From contig BJOX01000177.1 in NCBI GenBank assembly GCA_009731375.1, positions 219,518 to 259,348 on the forward strand: a stretch of DNA of 39,831 nt. Direction: 5' to 3'. This document shows, piece by piece, positions 1 through 10,970 of the stretch; position 1 is the stretch's first letter, and each line of letters begins with the position of its first letter. Both the position numbers and the translations under genes were made by a program. The notes beneath the pieces are model-generated. The model was not told the DNA's origin. It made no database searches and was given only the letters and a program-made list of their open reading frames with translations. The stretch is from Paulinella micropora. Lineage: Eukaryota > Cercozoa > Imbricatea > Euglyphida.

Positions 1-154
1 TTCCTAGATTGCCTTTTTCTTCAACGTCCTTCCTCCTCTTCTTTTTTCCAGAACACAGTCTACCCGTGATTCCCACCGGACACATGCACAGTACACAAAT
101 TACTGTTTGATGTGAAACTGCGTTCCTTTGCAAGGACTACATTCCTTTGCGACA
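1..154 (-). repeat. Dispersed repeat family B, copy 1 (5' part outside window)
   Basis: This segment recurs, reverse-complemented, at 18016-18238 and 18791-19238. All three copies abut a GATA/TATC tract through a GATGAGAT-like junction. In this copy the stretch around 80-95 is uninterrupted, whereas the 18.8-kb copy carries a 217-bp foldback element at the same place. No coding potential was recognised. Confidence 0.8.
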
Positions 155-158
155 TCTC

Positions 159-229
<71 letters not shown>

Positions 230-254
230 CATCCATCCATCCATCCATCCATCC

Positions 255-292
<38 letters not shown>

Positions 293-327
293 TTATCTAT
301 TTATCTATTTATCTATCTATCTACTAC

Positions 328-422
<95 letters not shown>

Positions 423-485
423 ATATCTATCTATCTATATATCTATCTATCTATCTATATATCTATCTATCTATCTATCTATCTG

Positions 486-538
<53 letters not shown>

Positions 539-551
539 ATATCTATCTATC
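155..551. repeat. (TATC)n microsatellite
   Basis: Nearly pure TATC tract with CATC, TTATC and ATATC variants. Long open frames here are simply LSIY repeats read from the tetranucleotide in three frames and are not genes. Confidence 0.95.
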
Positions 552-560
552 CAAAGGTAC

Positions 561-616
561 CGCCGGGCCGAACGCACCCTCATGGTCCTCCTCAATGAGT
601 GTGCCCGCGCGCAACC
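561..616 (-). CDS. Candidate exon of the GMC oxidoreductase gene (C-terminal side)
   Basis: On the minus strand, TAG precedes 616 and a GTACCT donor follows 561. Read in the phase left by the exon at 1818-1852, it encodes [18 protein letters not shown] without a stop. Position and phase fit a segment after the HPxGxxxMG block, but the residues do not clearly match the usual GMC ending (VVDxxLRV...). The plus strand is also open here ([18 protein letters not shown]), so the strand is not settled. The flanks are TATC repeat and a foldback element. Confidence 0.4.
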
Positions 617-643
617 CTACCTACGCGAGACACATATACATAC

Positions 644-860
644 ATGAGAAGTTCCTAGTCCTTAACCACAATGAGCATTGATTTCAAACTCTTCGTTCTC
701 AGCCGGTTCTGATCTTCGCGACTTGTGTAGTGGCTCATATGAAAGCTATTACCAAGAGCCTTCCAATGAGCCATAACACAGGTTGTAGATGCAAATATTG
801 ACTGAGATCGAAGCGCTTGAAGTCATAGTTGATTGTACTTAAGAAATAGGAACTTCTCAT
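644..860. mobile_element. Foldback MITE, full-length copy 1 (217 bp)
   Basis: Begins ATGAGAAGTTCC and ends with its exact reverse complement. The two halves remain loosely complementary to the centre (GGCTCAT...ATGAGCC), so it is an imperfect near-full-length palindrome. It matches the element at 18885-19101 in length and sequence; truncated copies lie at 22283-22416 and 21983-22016. No clear target duplication is visible here: the 3' flank is a (CA)n tract. Non-autonomous, with no coding capacity. Confidence 0.85.
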
Positions 861-1816
<956 letters not shown>

Positions 1817-1817
1817 C

Positions 1818-1852
1818 CCATCACATTGCCTCCCTGAGGGTGGCCCGCATCC
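1818..1852 (-). CDS. GMC oxidoreductase exon with HPxGxxxMG motif
   Basis: Minus-strand exon of 35 nt with TAG acceptor (1853-1854) and GTATCT donor. Joined in phase to the exon at 2185-2219 it encodes DAGHPQGGNVM, with G completed by the next exon. The preceding exon gives LEIWIRKNCH, so together they follow the familiar GMC C-terminal pattern (acidic/helical segment, then HPxGTxxMG). The family Thr-Cys after HPxG is replaced by Gly-Asn here. The His of this block lies near the FAD/active site in the family. Too short to identify alone; the phase match and order make the case. Confidence 0.65.
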
Positions 1853-1854
1853 CT

Positions 1855-2114
1855 ATGTATGTATGTATGTATGTATGTATGTATGTGTATGTATGTATGT
1901 ATGTATGTATGTATGTGTGTATGTATAAATATGTGCGTCTCTTATAATGTATGTATGTATGTATGTATGTATGTATGCATGCACATGCATGTATGTATGT
2001 ATGTATGTATGTATGTATGCATGTATGTATGCATGTATGTATGCATGTATGTATGTATGTTTGTATGTATGTAACATCTTGCATATGTGTGCGTATCTAA
2101 TAATGTATGTATAC

Positions 2115-2161
<47 letters not shown>

Positions 2162-2184
2162 TATGTATGTGTGTATGAAAGAAC
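1855..2184. repeat. (ATGT)n and GATA microsatellites
   Basis: ATGT repeats with ATGC variants at 1855-2110, then GATA at 2115-2162. On the minus (transcript) strand this is an intron between two GMC exons. Nothing else is seen. Confidence 0.9.
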
Positions 2185-2219
2185 CCGTGACAGTTTTTCC
2201 TTATCCATATCTCTAGTGT
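2185..2219 (-). CDS. GMC oxidoreductase exon (LEIWIRKNCH segment)
   Basis: A 35-nt minus-strand exon with a strong acceptor: a poly-T run (from about 2243) followed by GTACGTAG. The donor is GTTCTT. It encodes TLEIWIRKNCH plus two bases (GG) that complete with the first base of the exon at 1818-1852. In GMC proteins a segment of the type LExxIRxNxxT immediately precedes HPxGTxxMG, which is the order found here. Confidence 0.65.
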
Positions 2220-2241
2220 CTACGTACAAAAAAAAAAAAAA

Positions 2242-2423
2242 AATGATACAGATACATGCATACATGCATATAGCAAAGAAGGCATGCATATAAACATACA
2301 GATAACCATACACACGTACATACTTGCATATATACAAACAAACATACATACATACATATATACATATATACATACATACATACATACATACATACATACA
2401 TACATACATACAAACGAACATAC
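2242..2423. repeat. (ACAT)n intron
   Basis: ACAT repeats at 2334-2412 with degenerate sequence before them. On the transcript strand this is GTAT repeat following the GTATGT donor of the exon at 2424-2498. Confidence 0.85.
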
Positions 2424-2498
2424 CTCGTTTCCTCCTAAAAAGACATCCTCTGGTGGCTGCTCACTCTGCGCCCCAAAACCCGTTAAATTCTCCATAAC
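2424..2498 (-). CDS. GMC oxidoreductase gene, candidate exon
   Basis: A 75-nt minus-strand exon, 25 codons in phase 0 at both ends, bounded by TTCCTAG and a GTATGT donor. It reads VMENLTGFGAQSEQ, then PPEDVFLGGNE. Phase agrees with the exon at 9967-10052, 7.5 kb upstream. I do not recognise a diagnostic GMC motif in it; placement rests on strand, splice sites, phase and a partial duplicate (2629-2663) that keeps its acceptor and first third. Confidence 0.5.
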
Positions 2499-2519
2499 CT
2501 AGGAACGAAGGCGTAGATA

Positions 2520-2562
2520 GAAAGGTAGATAAATAGTTGAATAGAGATAGACAGATAGACAA

Positions 2563-2620
<58 letters not shown>

Positions 2621-2723
2621 GGATAGATCCCAAAACCCGTTAAGTTCTCCATGACCTTGGAACCAAGATGTGGATAGAAAGGTAGATGAATAGTTGAATA
2701 GAGATAAATAGATAGATAGATAA

Positions 2724-2785
<62 letters not shown>

Positions 2786-2859
2786 GGAGAGAGATAGAGG
2801 TAGATAGAGATAGAGGTAGATAGAGATAGAGGTAGATAGAGATAGAGGTAGATATATAC

Positions 2860-2908
<49 letters not shown>

Positions 2909-2915
2909 CACACAC

Positions 2916-2946
<31 letters not shown>

Positions 2947-3044
2947 AGAAGAAGAAAAGAGAGAAAGGGAGAGAGAAAAGAATAGAGAAAGAGAGAGAGA
3001 GAGCAGAAAAGAGGAAAAGAGAGAAAGGGAGAGAGAAAAGAATA

Positions 3045-3137
<93 letters not shown>

Positions 3138-3154
3138 AGAGAGAGAGAGGGAGG

Positions 3155-3201
<47 letters not shown>

Positions 3202-3222
3202 CGAGAGAGACAGGTAGAGAGG
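2520..3222. repeat. GATA tracts and (GA)n purine block
   Basis: GATA repeats at 2560-2625 and 2700-2790, AGATAGAGGT repeats at 2790-2855, a (TA)n segment, then about 320 bp of GA/GAAA purine repeat to 3222. Contains the exon fragment listed separately at 2629-2663. Confidence 0.95.
2629..2663 (-). pseudogene. Partial duplicate of exon 2424-2498
   Basis: Reverse complement reads an AAG acceptor followed by VMENLTGFG with four synonymous or flanking changes, then breaks into GATA repeat. It duplicates the acceptor and 5' third of the neighbouring exon but has no donor. Confidence 0.75.
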
Positions 3223-3305
3223 GGGACAGAAAGGACCGGACTATGCCAAAAGTTGTAAACGGCCCATGCCGCTTCAATGAATTTTGCAAGGTCGTCTTTG
3301 CCTAA

Positions 3306-3445
3306 CAACAATAATAATAACAACAATAACAACAATAACAACAACAGCAATAACAACAACAAAAACAACAACAAAAGCAACAACAAAAGCAACAACAACA
3401 ACAACAACAACAACAGCAACAACAACAAAGCAATAATAATAATTC

Positions 3446-3502
<57 letters not shown>

Positions 3503-3504
3503 TA
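3306..3504. repeat. (AAC)n then (AAT)n microsatellite
   Basis: Trinucleotide tract changing from AAC/AGC to AAT. The AAT part directly abuts the 3' end of a minus-strand SINE, so it is likely the SINE's (ATT)n tail. Confidence 0.9.
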
Positions 3505-3735
3505 GTGCTTCTCTGTCAATGGCTGATGCAAATCTGCACATGCGCCTCCATCGTCTCACCCGTGAGGGGAGTACGAAGAATTGACGATAGGCTCTAATGA
3601 CACCCCCGCAAGGGCAGTTCCAACACTTCCAGACAGACCGGTATGTTCAATGAAAATACTGGTGGCACCGACGGGAATCGAACTGGCGACAGGGCCCAGA
3701 TGGTAGAACTTGACCACTGGGCTATCACGGTGTCC
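3505..3735 (-). mobile_element. tRNA-derived SINE, copy 1
   Basis: On the minus strand the element starts with a tRNA-like head holding a pol III A box (TAGCCCAGTGG) and, about 40 nt later, a B box (AGTTCGATTCC). A ~150-bp body follows, ending GAAGCACTATT and then an (ATT)n tail. The head is a degenerate tRNA: the T stem no longer pairs well. Related copies lie at 5909-6174, 8436-8677 and 8925-9009, all in the same orientation inside AAT tracts. It sits in a large intron of the minus-strand GMC gene. Confidence 0.85.
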
Positions 3736-3769
3736 AAATAATAATAATAATAATGGTAATAATATAATG

Positions 3770-3800
<31 letters not shown>

Positions 3801-3826
3801 TAATAATAATAATAATGATAATAATG

Positions 3827-3869
<43 letters not shown>

Positions 3870-3892
3870 TAACAATAACAATAATAATAACT
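3736..3892. repeat. (AAT)n microsatellite
   Basis: AAT/AATG/AAC tract between the SINE head and dispersed family E. Confidence 0.95.
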
Positions 3893-4971
3893 AGGGGCTG
3901 CGCCAACAACTGAAAGGATTTTAAAAACACACGGGTACGCATCTTGCAGGGTTGGGTTTCCGGGGGGAGGGCCCACCGGACCCCCCCTTTCCCATTCGAC
4001 AGGGTACGCATATTGCGGAGAGTTACCTGCAAAATCAAGAAATACTTGCGTTAGGCGTTCATCTGAATGCCAAAATGCCAAATGCACCAATTGCCGGGGA
4101 ATCTTTGAAATATCCGAAGTGATCTCGCGAAGGCGATATGTGAGGCCCAAACATCATCACCCTCAAACTTCTCCTGGTGCCCTTAAACGAGAAATTCAAA
4201 AGTAATTGCGTTAGGCATTTGTCCTGAATGCCAAAATCTCAAAATGTACTACATGCCGGCTGATTCGCTTGGGGTGCACATACTGGGGGGCTTGAGTTCC
4301 CGGGGGAGGGCCCCAGGACCCCTTCTACCGCCCCCCCCGCCCCCCCCCCCTACCCTTCCCAAGATTTTCCCTTTCGACAGGGTACGCATATTGCGGGGGA
4401 GGTGCTGGCAATTATATGCCAAAACAAGAGAAATTTTTGCATTGTCATGACACTGCCCTATTGCAAATATTTGCATGAATTCCAAAAAACCAAATAAACA
4501 TCGACAACGACCCTGGGCTTGTATGTATGAGCCTCCAACTCCTCCTGGTCCCCGAAAGAAAAAAAAAAGCAAGAGGGGGGGGGGGGGGGGGGGGGGGGGG
4601 GGAAATNNNNNNNNNNAAAAACAAAAAAACTAGGAAAAGAAATTTGAGTTTGAAACAAAATTTTTTGACTTAGATAGTAGACCGAAGCTAGCCACCCTGC
4701 AAGTATCAGCTCCCAACGCCTCCTGGTTCGGAATCCCACAAACTATGATTATTCCGACAGGTGGGTTCCCCTCTGGGGAGCCTTGCTGTTATGGTTGTTT
4801 CGGATTCATGCAAATGTTTGCGTTCGGGGCATGTTCTGGAAACCAAAATTTGTCGTCTTTGGTAGTACCTGCCGGTACCTCCGCGACGGTGCTACGTACT
4901 ATGTCGACTGTGGAAATTGGGGGGTCAAGGGAAGGGGGGTCAGGGGGGGGGGGGGGGGGGGGGGGGGGGCC
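3893..4971. repeat. Dispersed repeat family E, copy 1, with poly-G tracts
   Basis: Shares many blocks with 6720-8135: GCGTTAGGCGTTTGTCCTGA, TCTCGCGAAGG, ACATGCCGGCTGATT, ATTCGACAGGGT and a palindrome-like ATATTTGCATGAATTCC motif. GC-rich blocks alternate with long homopolymers: poly-G at 4573-4602 next to a 10-N gap (4607-4616), and poly-G at about 4943-4969 next to the gap at 4972. Open frames through it are short and broken; I see no gene. Confidence 0.75.
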
Positions 4972-5273
4972 NNNNNNNNNNNNNNNNNNNNNNNNNNNNN
5001 NNNNNNNNNNNNNNNNNNNNNNNNNNNNNNNNNNNNNNNNNNNNNNNNNNNNNNNNNNNNNNNNNNNNNNNNNNNNNNNNNNNNNNNNNNNNNNNNNNNN
5101 NNNNNNNNNNNNNNNNNNNNNNNNNNNNNNNNNNNNNNNNNNNNNNNNNNNNNNNNNNNNNNNNNNNNNNNNNNNNNNNNNNNNNNNNNNNNNNNNNNNN
5201 NNNNNNNNNNNNNNNNNNNNNNNNNNNNNNNNNNNNNNNNNNNNNNNNNNNNNNNNNNNNNNNNNNNNNNNNN
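4972..5273. other. Assembly gap (N-run)
   Basis: 302 Ns directly after a poly-G tract. Confidence 1.
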
Positions 5274-5338
5274 GAGGTACCCCCCTTTTTTCCCACAATC
5301 CCAATCACTTACACCCAAACCGTTCAGGGATAATAATG

Positions 5339-5403
<65 letters not shown>

Positions 5404-5423
5404 AATAATAGTAATAGTAATAA

Positions 5424-5877
5424 TAGTGTATTGATCTGTCATGGCTGAGTCCAAGGACCATGCGCCTCCATCCCTCGACCCAACAGTCACACAGTGAATG
5501 TTGGGGAGGGAATAGTGACTCTAACCATCCCTGAATAGCTACCCGCCCGGCGTGTTGGATACCTTGCAGGGAATCAACTGCAAATGATTGATGTTCCCTA
5601 TGAGAGAGTTCCACAAGACTGGGTATAAGTCGAATGGAGGTACTCAAGGGGGGTAGCAGACATTTCATGCGGTCTGCCAGCGCATGAGGACGTTTTGCGG
5701 TAAGTGTCTGGGACGCCTCGAAACCCGTCACAACCCCTAGATCCCGGAATGTATGTACCCCTTTGACCAAACGTGTTGTATGTCTTATAAAAACATCACA
5801 ACAACATAGCCTCGGAACCAGTGGAAAGAGGCCCAACCACCTCCTCTTCCCGTGGGGTGCCATACTGTGCACCCCTC
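5424..5877 (-). mobile_element. Possible LINE 3' end or longer SINE sharing the SINE tail
   Basis: A ~455-bp unit between AAT tracts. On the minus strand its last ~60 bases (GATGGAGGCGCATG..., then CAGCCATGACAGA, ACTATT and an ATT tail) closely resemble the 3' end of the SINE at 3505-3735, while the rest is unrelated. It is open in one minus frame for about 150 codons without a recognisable domain. A LINE 3' untranslated end that shares its tail with a SINE would look like this; a second SINE family is the alternative. Confidence 0.5.
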
Positions 5878-5908
5878 CATAATAATAATAATAATAATAA
5901 TAATAATA

Positions 5909-6174
5909 GTGCTTCTCTGTCAATGGCTGATGCATTTCTGCACATGCGCCTCCATCGTCTCACCCGTGAGGGGAGTACGAAGAATTGACGATAAGCTCTA
6001 ATGACACCCCCGCAAGGGCAGTTCCAACACTTCCAGACGGGCCGGTATGTTCAATGAAAATACTGGTCCAGACGGATCGGTATGTTCAATGAAAATACTG
6101 GTGGCACCGACGGGAATCGAACTGGCGACAGGGCCCAGATGGTAGAACTTGACCACTGGGCTATCACGGTGTCC
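5909..6174 (-). mobile_element. tRNA-derived SINE, copy 2 with internal duplication
   Basis: Same A and B boxes and tail as copy 1. It carries a tandem duplication of about 35 bp around 6039-6089 (the CCGGTATGTTCAATGAAAAT block occurs twice, slightly diverged). AAT tracts flank it on both sides (5878-5908 and 6175-6226). Confidence 0.85.
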
Positions 6175-6228
<54 letters not shown>

Positions 6229-6495
6229 CTTTGCTTTGCTTTGGCTCCGACTCGTAGCCCGTTGCGTTCTTAAAGATGCATGCATGTATGCATGTATGTA
6301 TGTATGTATGTATGTATGTATTCTTTGCCTCGTTCTGACTCGTCCAGGTGATTGTTGGAGATACGAGGCGGATCTCGCGGGTCACGAGAGCGTAAACGAA
6401 CAGTACCTAATAATGATAGTAAAAAATAATAGTAATAGCAATAATGATAATGAGAAGTAATAGTAATAGTAATAATTTTTTTTAAGTTTTTATAT
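6175..6495. repeat. AAT and ATGT tracts with a short unique segment
   Basis: AAT to 6226, a short ATGT run at 6280-6320, then ~90 bp of unique sequence and AAT/AGT-rich sequence. No gene is seen. Confidence 0.7.
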
Positions 6496-6660
6496 GAGTT
6501 TTGAAGCCGAAATTTTTACAGTAGATAGTAGACCGAAATCCAAGAAAAAAAAAAAAAAAAAAGATTTTTTGTTAAAAAAATCACATGTCGAATTTTTTTC
6601 TAAATATTTTTAGTTGGAATTCGGTCTACTATCTACTAAAAAATTTTGGCTTCAAAACTC
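6496..6660. repeat. Inverted repeat with ~47-bp arms
   Basis: Arm 6496-6543 (GAGTTTTGAAGCCGAA...GTAGACCGAAATCC) is complementary with a few mismatches to 6614-6660 (GGAATTCGGTCTAC...CAAAACTC). The loop of about 70 nt is A/T-rich. A weaker version with the same GTAGACC core lies at about 7596-7622 versus 7765-7792. Confidence 0.75.
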
Positions 6661-6719
6661 AAACAACCAAAAAACAAAAAATATTTTTTTCAAAACAAGG
6701 AATTTTGGCATTTAGCTCC

Positions 6720-6993
6720 CCTAGCACAAATATTTGCATGAATTCCCAAAACATTATATCAGCATCAACAATGATTCGAGTCTGGGGCTAACCAACCTGT
6801 AAGTATGAGCCCCCCCCAACTATTGATGAGCGGGTGCGAGGTTGCGGGGTGGGTGGGGGTACACAATTTTCAGCTTTCCCCTCCCCTTACAACCCCCACC
6901 TACTCCCAACACCTTTGAGGGATGATAAGAACAATAATAATAGCTAAAGGCTCCGCCAAAACTTGAAAGGAAGGTTTGTAAGGCGCTTCGCGC

Positions 6994-7034
<41 letters not shown>

Positions 7035-7706
7035 NNNNNNNNNNTGGCGTTAGGCGTTTGTCCTGAATGCCAAACTGCCAAATCTACCGAATACCGGAGA
7101 AATTTTAAATTATCAGAAGAGATCTCGCGAAGGGGATATGTCAGGCCCAAACATCAGCTTTAAACTCCTTCTTCAGAAATAATTCCTGGTGCCCTAAAAC
7201 GATAATCGTGTTAGGCGTTTGTCCTGAATGTTAAAATGCCAAAATGAGCCACATGCCGGCTGATTTGCTTGGGGTACACATATTGGGAAACTGGTGTTCC
7301 CGAGGGGAGGACCTCCCCCCCCCCTCCCCTTTTCCCATTCGACAGGGTGCGCATATTGCGGGAGGTGCCGGCAATACTACCAAAACAAGAGGAACTTAGA
7401 TAATTTCAGGACGCTACCTCACGCAAATGTTTGCATGAATTCCTAAAAAACCATATAAACATCGACAAGTAGTCTGTGGCTTGACATCCTGCAAGCATGA
7501 GCCCCCAATGCCTCCTGGTTCCCGCAATAAAGAAAAACAAAAGCACAAAAAGGGAGGGGGGGGGGGGAAGGAAGGCATAAAAAGAATTTTGAAGGCAAAT
7601 TTGGTATTTTTAGAAAGTAGACCACATTGCAAGAAAAATTCACACTTACAATAAAAAACAAACACAAAAAAACAAAAACTTGAAAAAAAAATTTAATACT
7701 TTTTAA

Positions 7707-7738
<32 letters not shown>

Positions 7739-8135
7739 TTTTGTTTTTTCCCTCTTGGAAATCGGTCTACTTTCAAAAGGTACCGAATTTGCCGACATAA
7801 CTTGAAAAAGATCGAAAAAAAATTGCAGTCAGGACATTCCCCCTACGCAAATATTTGAATGAATTCCAAAACAACCATGTCAGCATCAACATCGAGTCTG
7901 GGGCTTACCGCCCTGCAAGTATCAACTCACAACTCATCCTGGTTGCCACAAACCATGAATAATTGATGAGCGGGCGCGAATTTTTCGGAAAAAAGTCATT
8001 TCGGCATTCAAACACTCCCTTCACGCAAATATTTGCATGACCATGTATGCAAATATGAGCTCCCAACTCCTCCTGGTTACCACAAACCATGATTAAGCGT
8101 TGGCGGGGGATGAAGAAGGGGGGGGCTCCCAACAT
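6720..8135. repeat. Dispersed repeat family E, copy 2
   Basis: Parallels 3893-4740 block by block, with a poly-C tract at 6996-7034 against a 10-N gap (7035-7044). The subunit with ATTTGCATGAATTCC followed by TATGAGC and CTCCTCCTGGTT recurs at about 6730, 7430, 7850 and 8030, so the family has an internal repeat structure. No coding region is recognised. Confidence 0.75.
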
Positions 8136-8145
8136 CTTTCAGGGA

Positions 8146-8155
8146 TAATAATAGC

Positions 8156-8244
<89 letters not shown>

Positions 8245-8250
8245 AATATT

Positions 8251-8306
<56 letters not shown>

Positions 8307-8322
8307 CACAACAACAATAATG

Positions 8323-8366
<44 letters not shown>

Positions 8367-8392
8367 TAGTAGTAGTAGTAGTAGTAGTAGTC

Positions 8393-8431
<39 letters not shown>

Positions 8432-8435
8432 TACA
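8146..8435. repeat. (AAT)n tract
   Basis: AAT with AAC and AGT variants, abutting the SINE 3' end. Confidence 0.95.
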
Positions 8436-8677
8436 GTGCTCCTGTGTCAATGGCAAATGCAAATCTGCACATGTGCCTCCATCGTCTCACCCGTAAGGGG
8501 AGTACGAAGAATTGACCGATAGCTCTACTGACACCCCCGCAGGGCAGCTCCAAGCCTTCCAGACAGACCGATACTTTCAAAGAAAGCATACTTTGAAAAT
8601 ACTGGCACCGACGGCAATCGAACTGGCGACAGGTCCCAGCTGGTATTAAACTTGACCACTGGGCTATCGCGGTACCA
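8436..8677 (-). mobile_element. tRNA-derived SINE, copy 3 (most diverged)
   Basis: Same layout. The B box is kept (AGTTCGATTGCC with an extra change) and the A box reads TAGCCCAGTGG. It differs from copies 1 and 2 by many substitutions and a short internal insertion near 8580-8600. Confidence 0.8.
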
Positions 8678-8678
8678 C

Positions 8679-8767
<89 letters not shown>

Positions 8768-8829
8768 GTAATAATAGTAATAACAATAATAACAATAATA
8801 ACAATAATAACAATAATAATAATAATAAC

Positions 8830-8875
<46 letters not shown>

Positions 8876-8924
8876 GTAATAATAGTAATAGTAATAGTAA
8901 TAATAAATAATAATAATAATAATA
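8678..8924. repeat. (AAT)n tract
   Basis: AAT with AAC and AGT variants between two SINE copies. Confidence 0.95.
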
Positions 8925-9009
8925 GTGCTTCTCTGTCAATGGCTGATGCATTTCTGCACATGCGCCTCCATCGTCTCACCCGTGAGGGGAGTACGAAGAA
9001 TTGACGATA
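8925..9009 (-). mobile_element. tRNA-derived SINE, copy 4 (3' end only, cut by a gap)
   Basis: The 3' 85 bp of the SINE, nearly identical to copies 1 and 2, stopping at a 10-N gap (9010-9019). The sequence after the gap is not the rest of the SINE. Confidence 0.8.
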
Positions 9010-9019
9010 NNNNNNNNNN

Positions 9020-9089
9020 AGCAGCAGCAGCAACAACAACAATAGTACCTTCTGCAAAATTTAAAGGCTCGCTAATAGTAGTAGTAGTA

Positions 9090-9142
<53 letters not shown>

Positions 9143-9779
9143 ATATTTGAGGCGTACTGATGCAGCTAATGGCATATCCTCAACGGACATAAGCCTCCAA
9201 TACCCTTGTTCGAGGTCCTCCACCCCCCCGTGTCAGTCTCTCGCCTGATGATCGGGGCCACCGATGGAGCTCCTGAGGGCAAGACTGCACTAAGCCGAGG
9301 TTATTCCGCAGTCCCAGCAACCTCTTGCAAGACGTCACCGAATGTGCAAGTGCATACACCAAGCGCGGTTGCTAGAGCTGCCTCGAAACCCCACCCATAA
9401 CAATCTGGTGTCTGCTGGGTCCTGGGCTATCAACCAGCATATGCGGAGTTTAAGATCTTTTACGCGCGCAACGACCCTCCTCCCCAGCATCTACCACCAA
9501 AGGGTTATGAGTTGGCGTCACAGTTTAACGCCTTGAGGCCATTGGGCTGGAACTCTGTTTAGCAAGTGTGACTAGGTTTTTTCATCGGGATTTCCCTCAA
9601 ATATGTCACAGTCAACACTCCAAGGCAGATTTACTATATCTGAGGAATAATAATGATAATAATAATAATAATAATGATAATAATAATAATAGCAACAACA
9701 ACAACAACAATACTATTATTACCTTCTGCCAAGTTTAAAGGCTCGATATCGCCCTGGATACACACATACATGCGTAAAT
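9020..9779. repeat. Unclassified interspersed sequence between AAT tracts
   Basis: About 500 bp of mixed-composition sequence (9141-9645) lies between AAT tracts. A 25-bp block (TACCTTCTGC...TTTAAAGGCTCG) occurs on both sides, at about 9048 and 9721, in the same orientation. On the minus strand the end next to the AAT tract begins GGAGGCTTATGT, faintly like the SINE/LINE tail. No gene is recognised. Confidence 0.5.
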
Positions 9780-9966
9780 TACATACATACATACATGCAT
9801 GTGTACATACATGCATGTATACATGCATACAGCATACATTTTTGCATGTATGCATGCATGTATGCATGCATACATACACACATATATGCATGTGTAAATA
9901 CATACATACATACATACATACATATATGCATACATACGTACATACATGCATACAATACATACATAC
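9780..9966. repeat. (ACAT)n / ATGC intron tract
   Basis: ACAT and GCAT repeats, i.e. GTAT repeats on the transcript strand directly after the donor of the exon at 9967-10052. Confidence 0.9.
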
Positions 9967-10052
9967 CGCGAGGTGTAAAGCGTCGTCGATGTACTCGACG
10001 TAAACTGAAAAATCGTAACGCGGGGACTCATTCTGGCTCATTCCTGGTGTGC
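9967..10052 (-). CDS. GMC oxidoreductase gene exon
   Basis: An 86-nt minus-strand exon. The acceptor is CTATCTATATAG, the end of a (CTAT)n tract; the donor is GTATGT, the start of a (GTAT)n tract. Two bases complete the codon split by the exon at 12048-12084. It then reads TPGMSQNESPR and YDFSVYVEYIDDALHLA with no stop. I assign it to the GMC gene by strand, order and exact phase; the sequence falls in the variable region between the two conserved halves of the family. Confidence 0.6.
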
Positions 10053-10054
10053 CT

Positions 10055-10056
10055 AT

Positions 10057-10132
<76 letters not shown>

Positions 10133-10339
10133 TGGGTATGTAAGCAAGCAGGCGGCAGATAAATGGTAAGCAAGGAGGTAGGTAGCTATAGGTAGGTAAG
10201 TAGGTAACGGGGCAGAAAGCTAAGTTGATATTTACGTAGGCCGTGGGTAGGTTGAAAGGTTGGTAGGTAGGGAGTGTAAATTCTATTATACATGCATGCA
10301 TACATACGTATGTTACCCCATATATGTACCCCTTTCTTT
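10055..10339. repeat. GATA tract and degenerate GGTA sequence
   Basis: (GATA)n at 10055-10132, then GGTA/AGGT-rich sequence to about 10270. A degenerate copy of sequence around the exon at 12048 begins near 10309 (GTTACCCCATATATGTACCCC). Confidence 0.85.
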
Positions 10340-10633
10340 ATTGAGATATATAAATACGTACATACGTACGTACATACGTACGTACATACGTACGTACATA
10401 CATACATACATACATACATACCATACATACCATACATACATACATACATACATACATACATACATACATAACAGCCCATGTTCTCCATTGAGATACATAC
10501 ATACACAAATATATACATAGGTACATACATACATACATATATACATACATACATACGTACATACATACATACATTCATAACAGCTCATTTTCTCCATTGA
10601 GATACATACATACATAAATATATACATAGGTAC

Positions 10634-10688
<55 letters not shown>

Positions 10689-10863
10689 CATACATACATA
10701 CATAACAGCTCATTTTCTCCATTGAGATATATACATACACAAATATATACATAAATACATACATAAATACATATATACATACATACATAAATACATACAC
10801 ACATACATAACAGCTCATTTTCTCCATTGAGATACATACATACACAAATATATACATAGGTAC

Positions 10864-10914
<51 letters not shown>

Positions 10915-10915
10915 T

Positions 10916-10970
<55 letters not shown>

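Noticed and set aside
112-681. Long open frames of LSIY, MYVC, IHTY, INQS, LLLL or YYYY type throughout the window
   Set aside because: They are simple repeats open in several frames on both strands. Only the non-repeat islands with splice sites or family motifs were kept.
3661-3735. Functional tRNA gene
   Set aside because: A and B boxes are present, but the T and acceptor stems do not pair, and the unit recurs with a common non-tRNA body: it is a SINE head.
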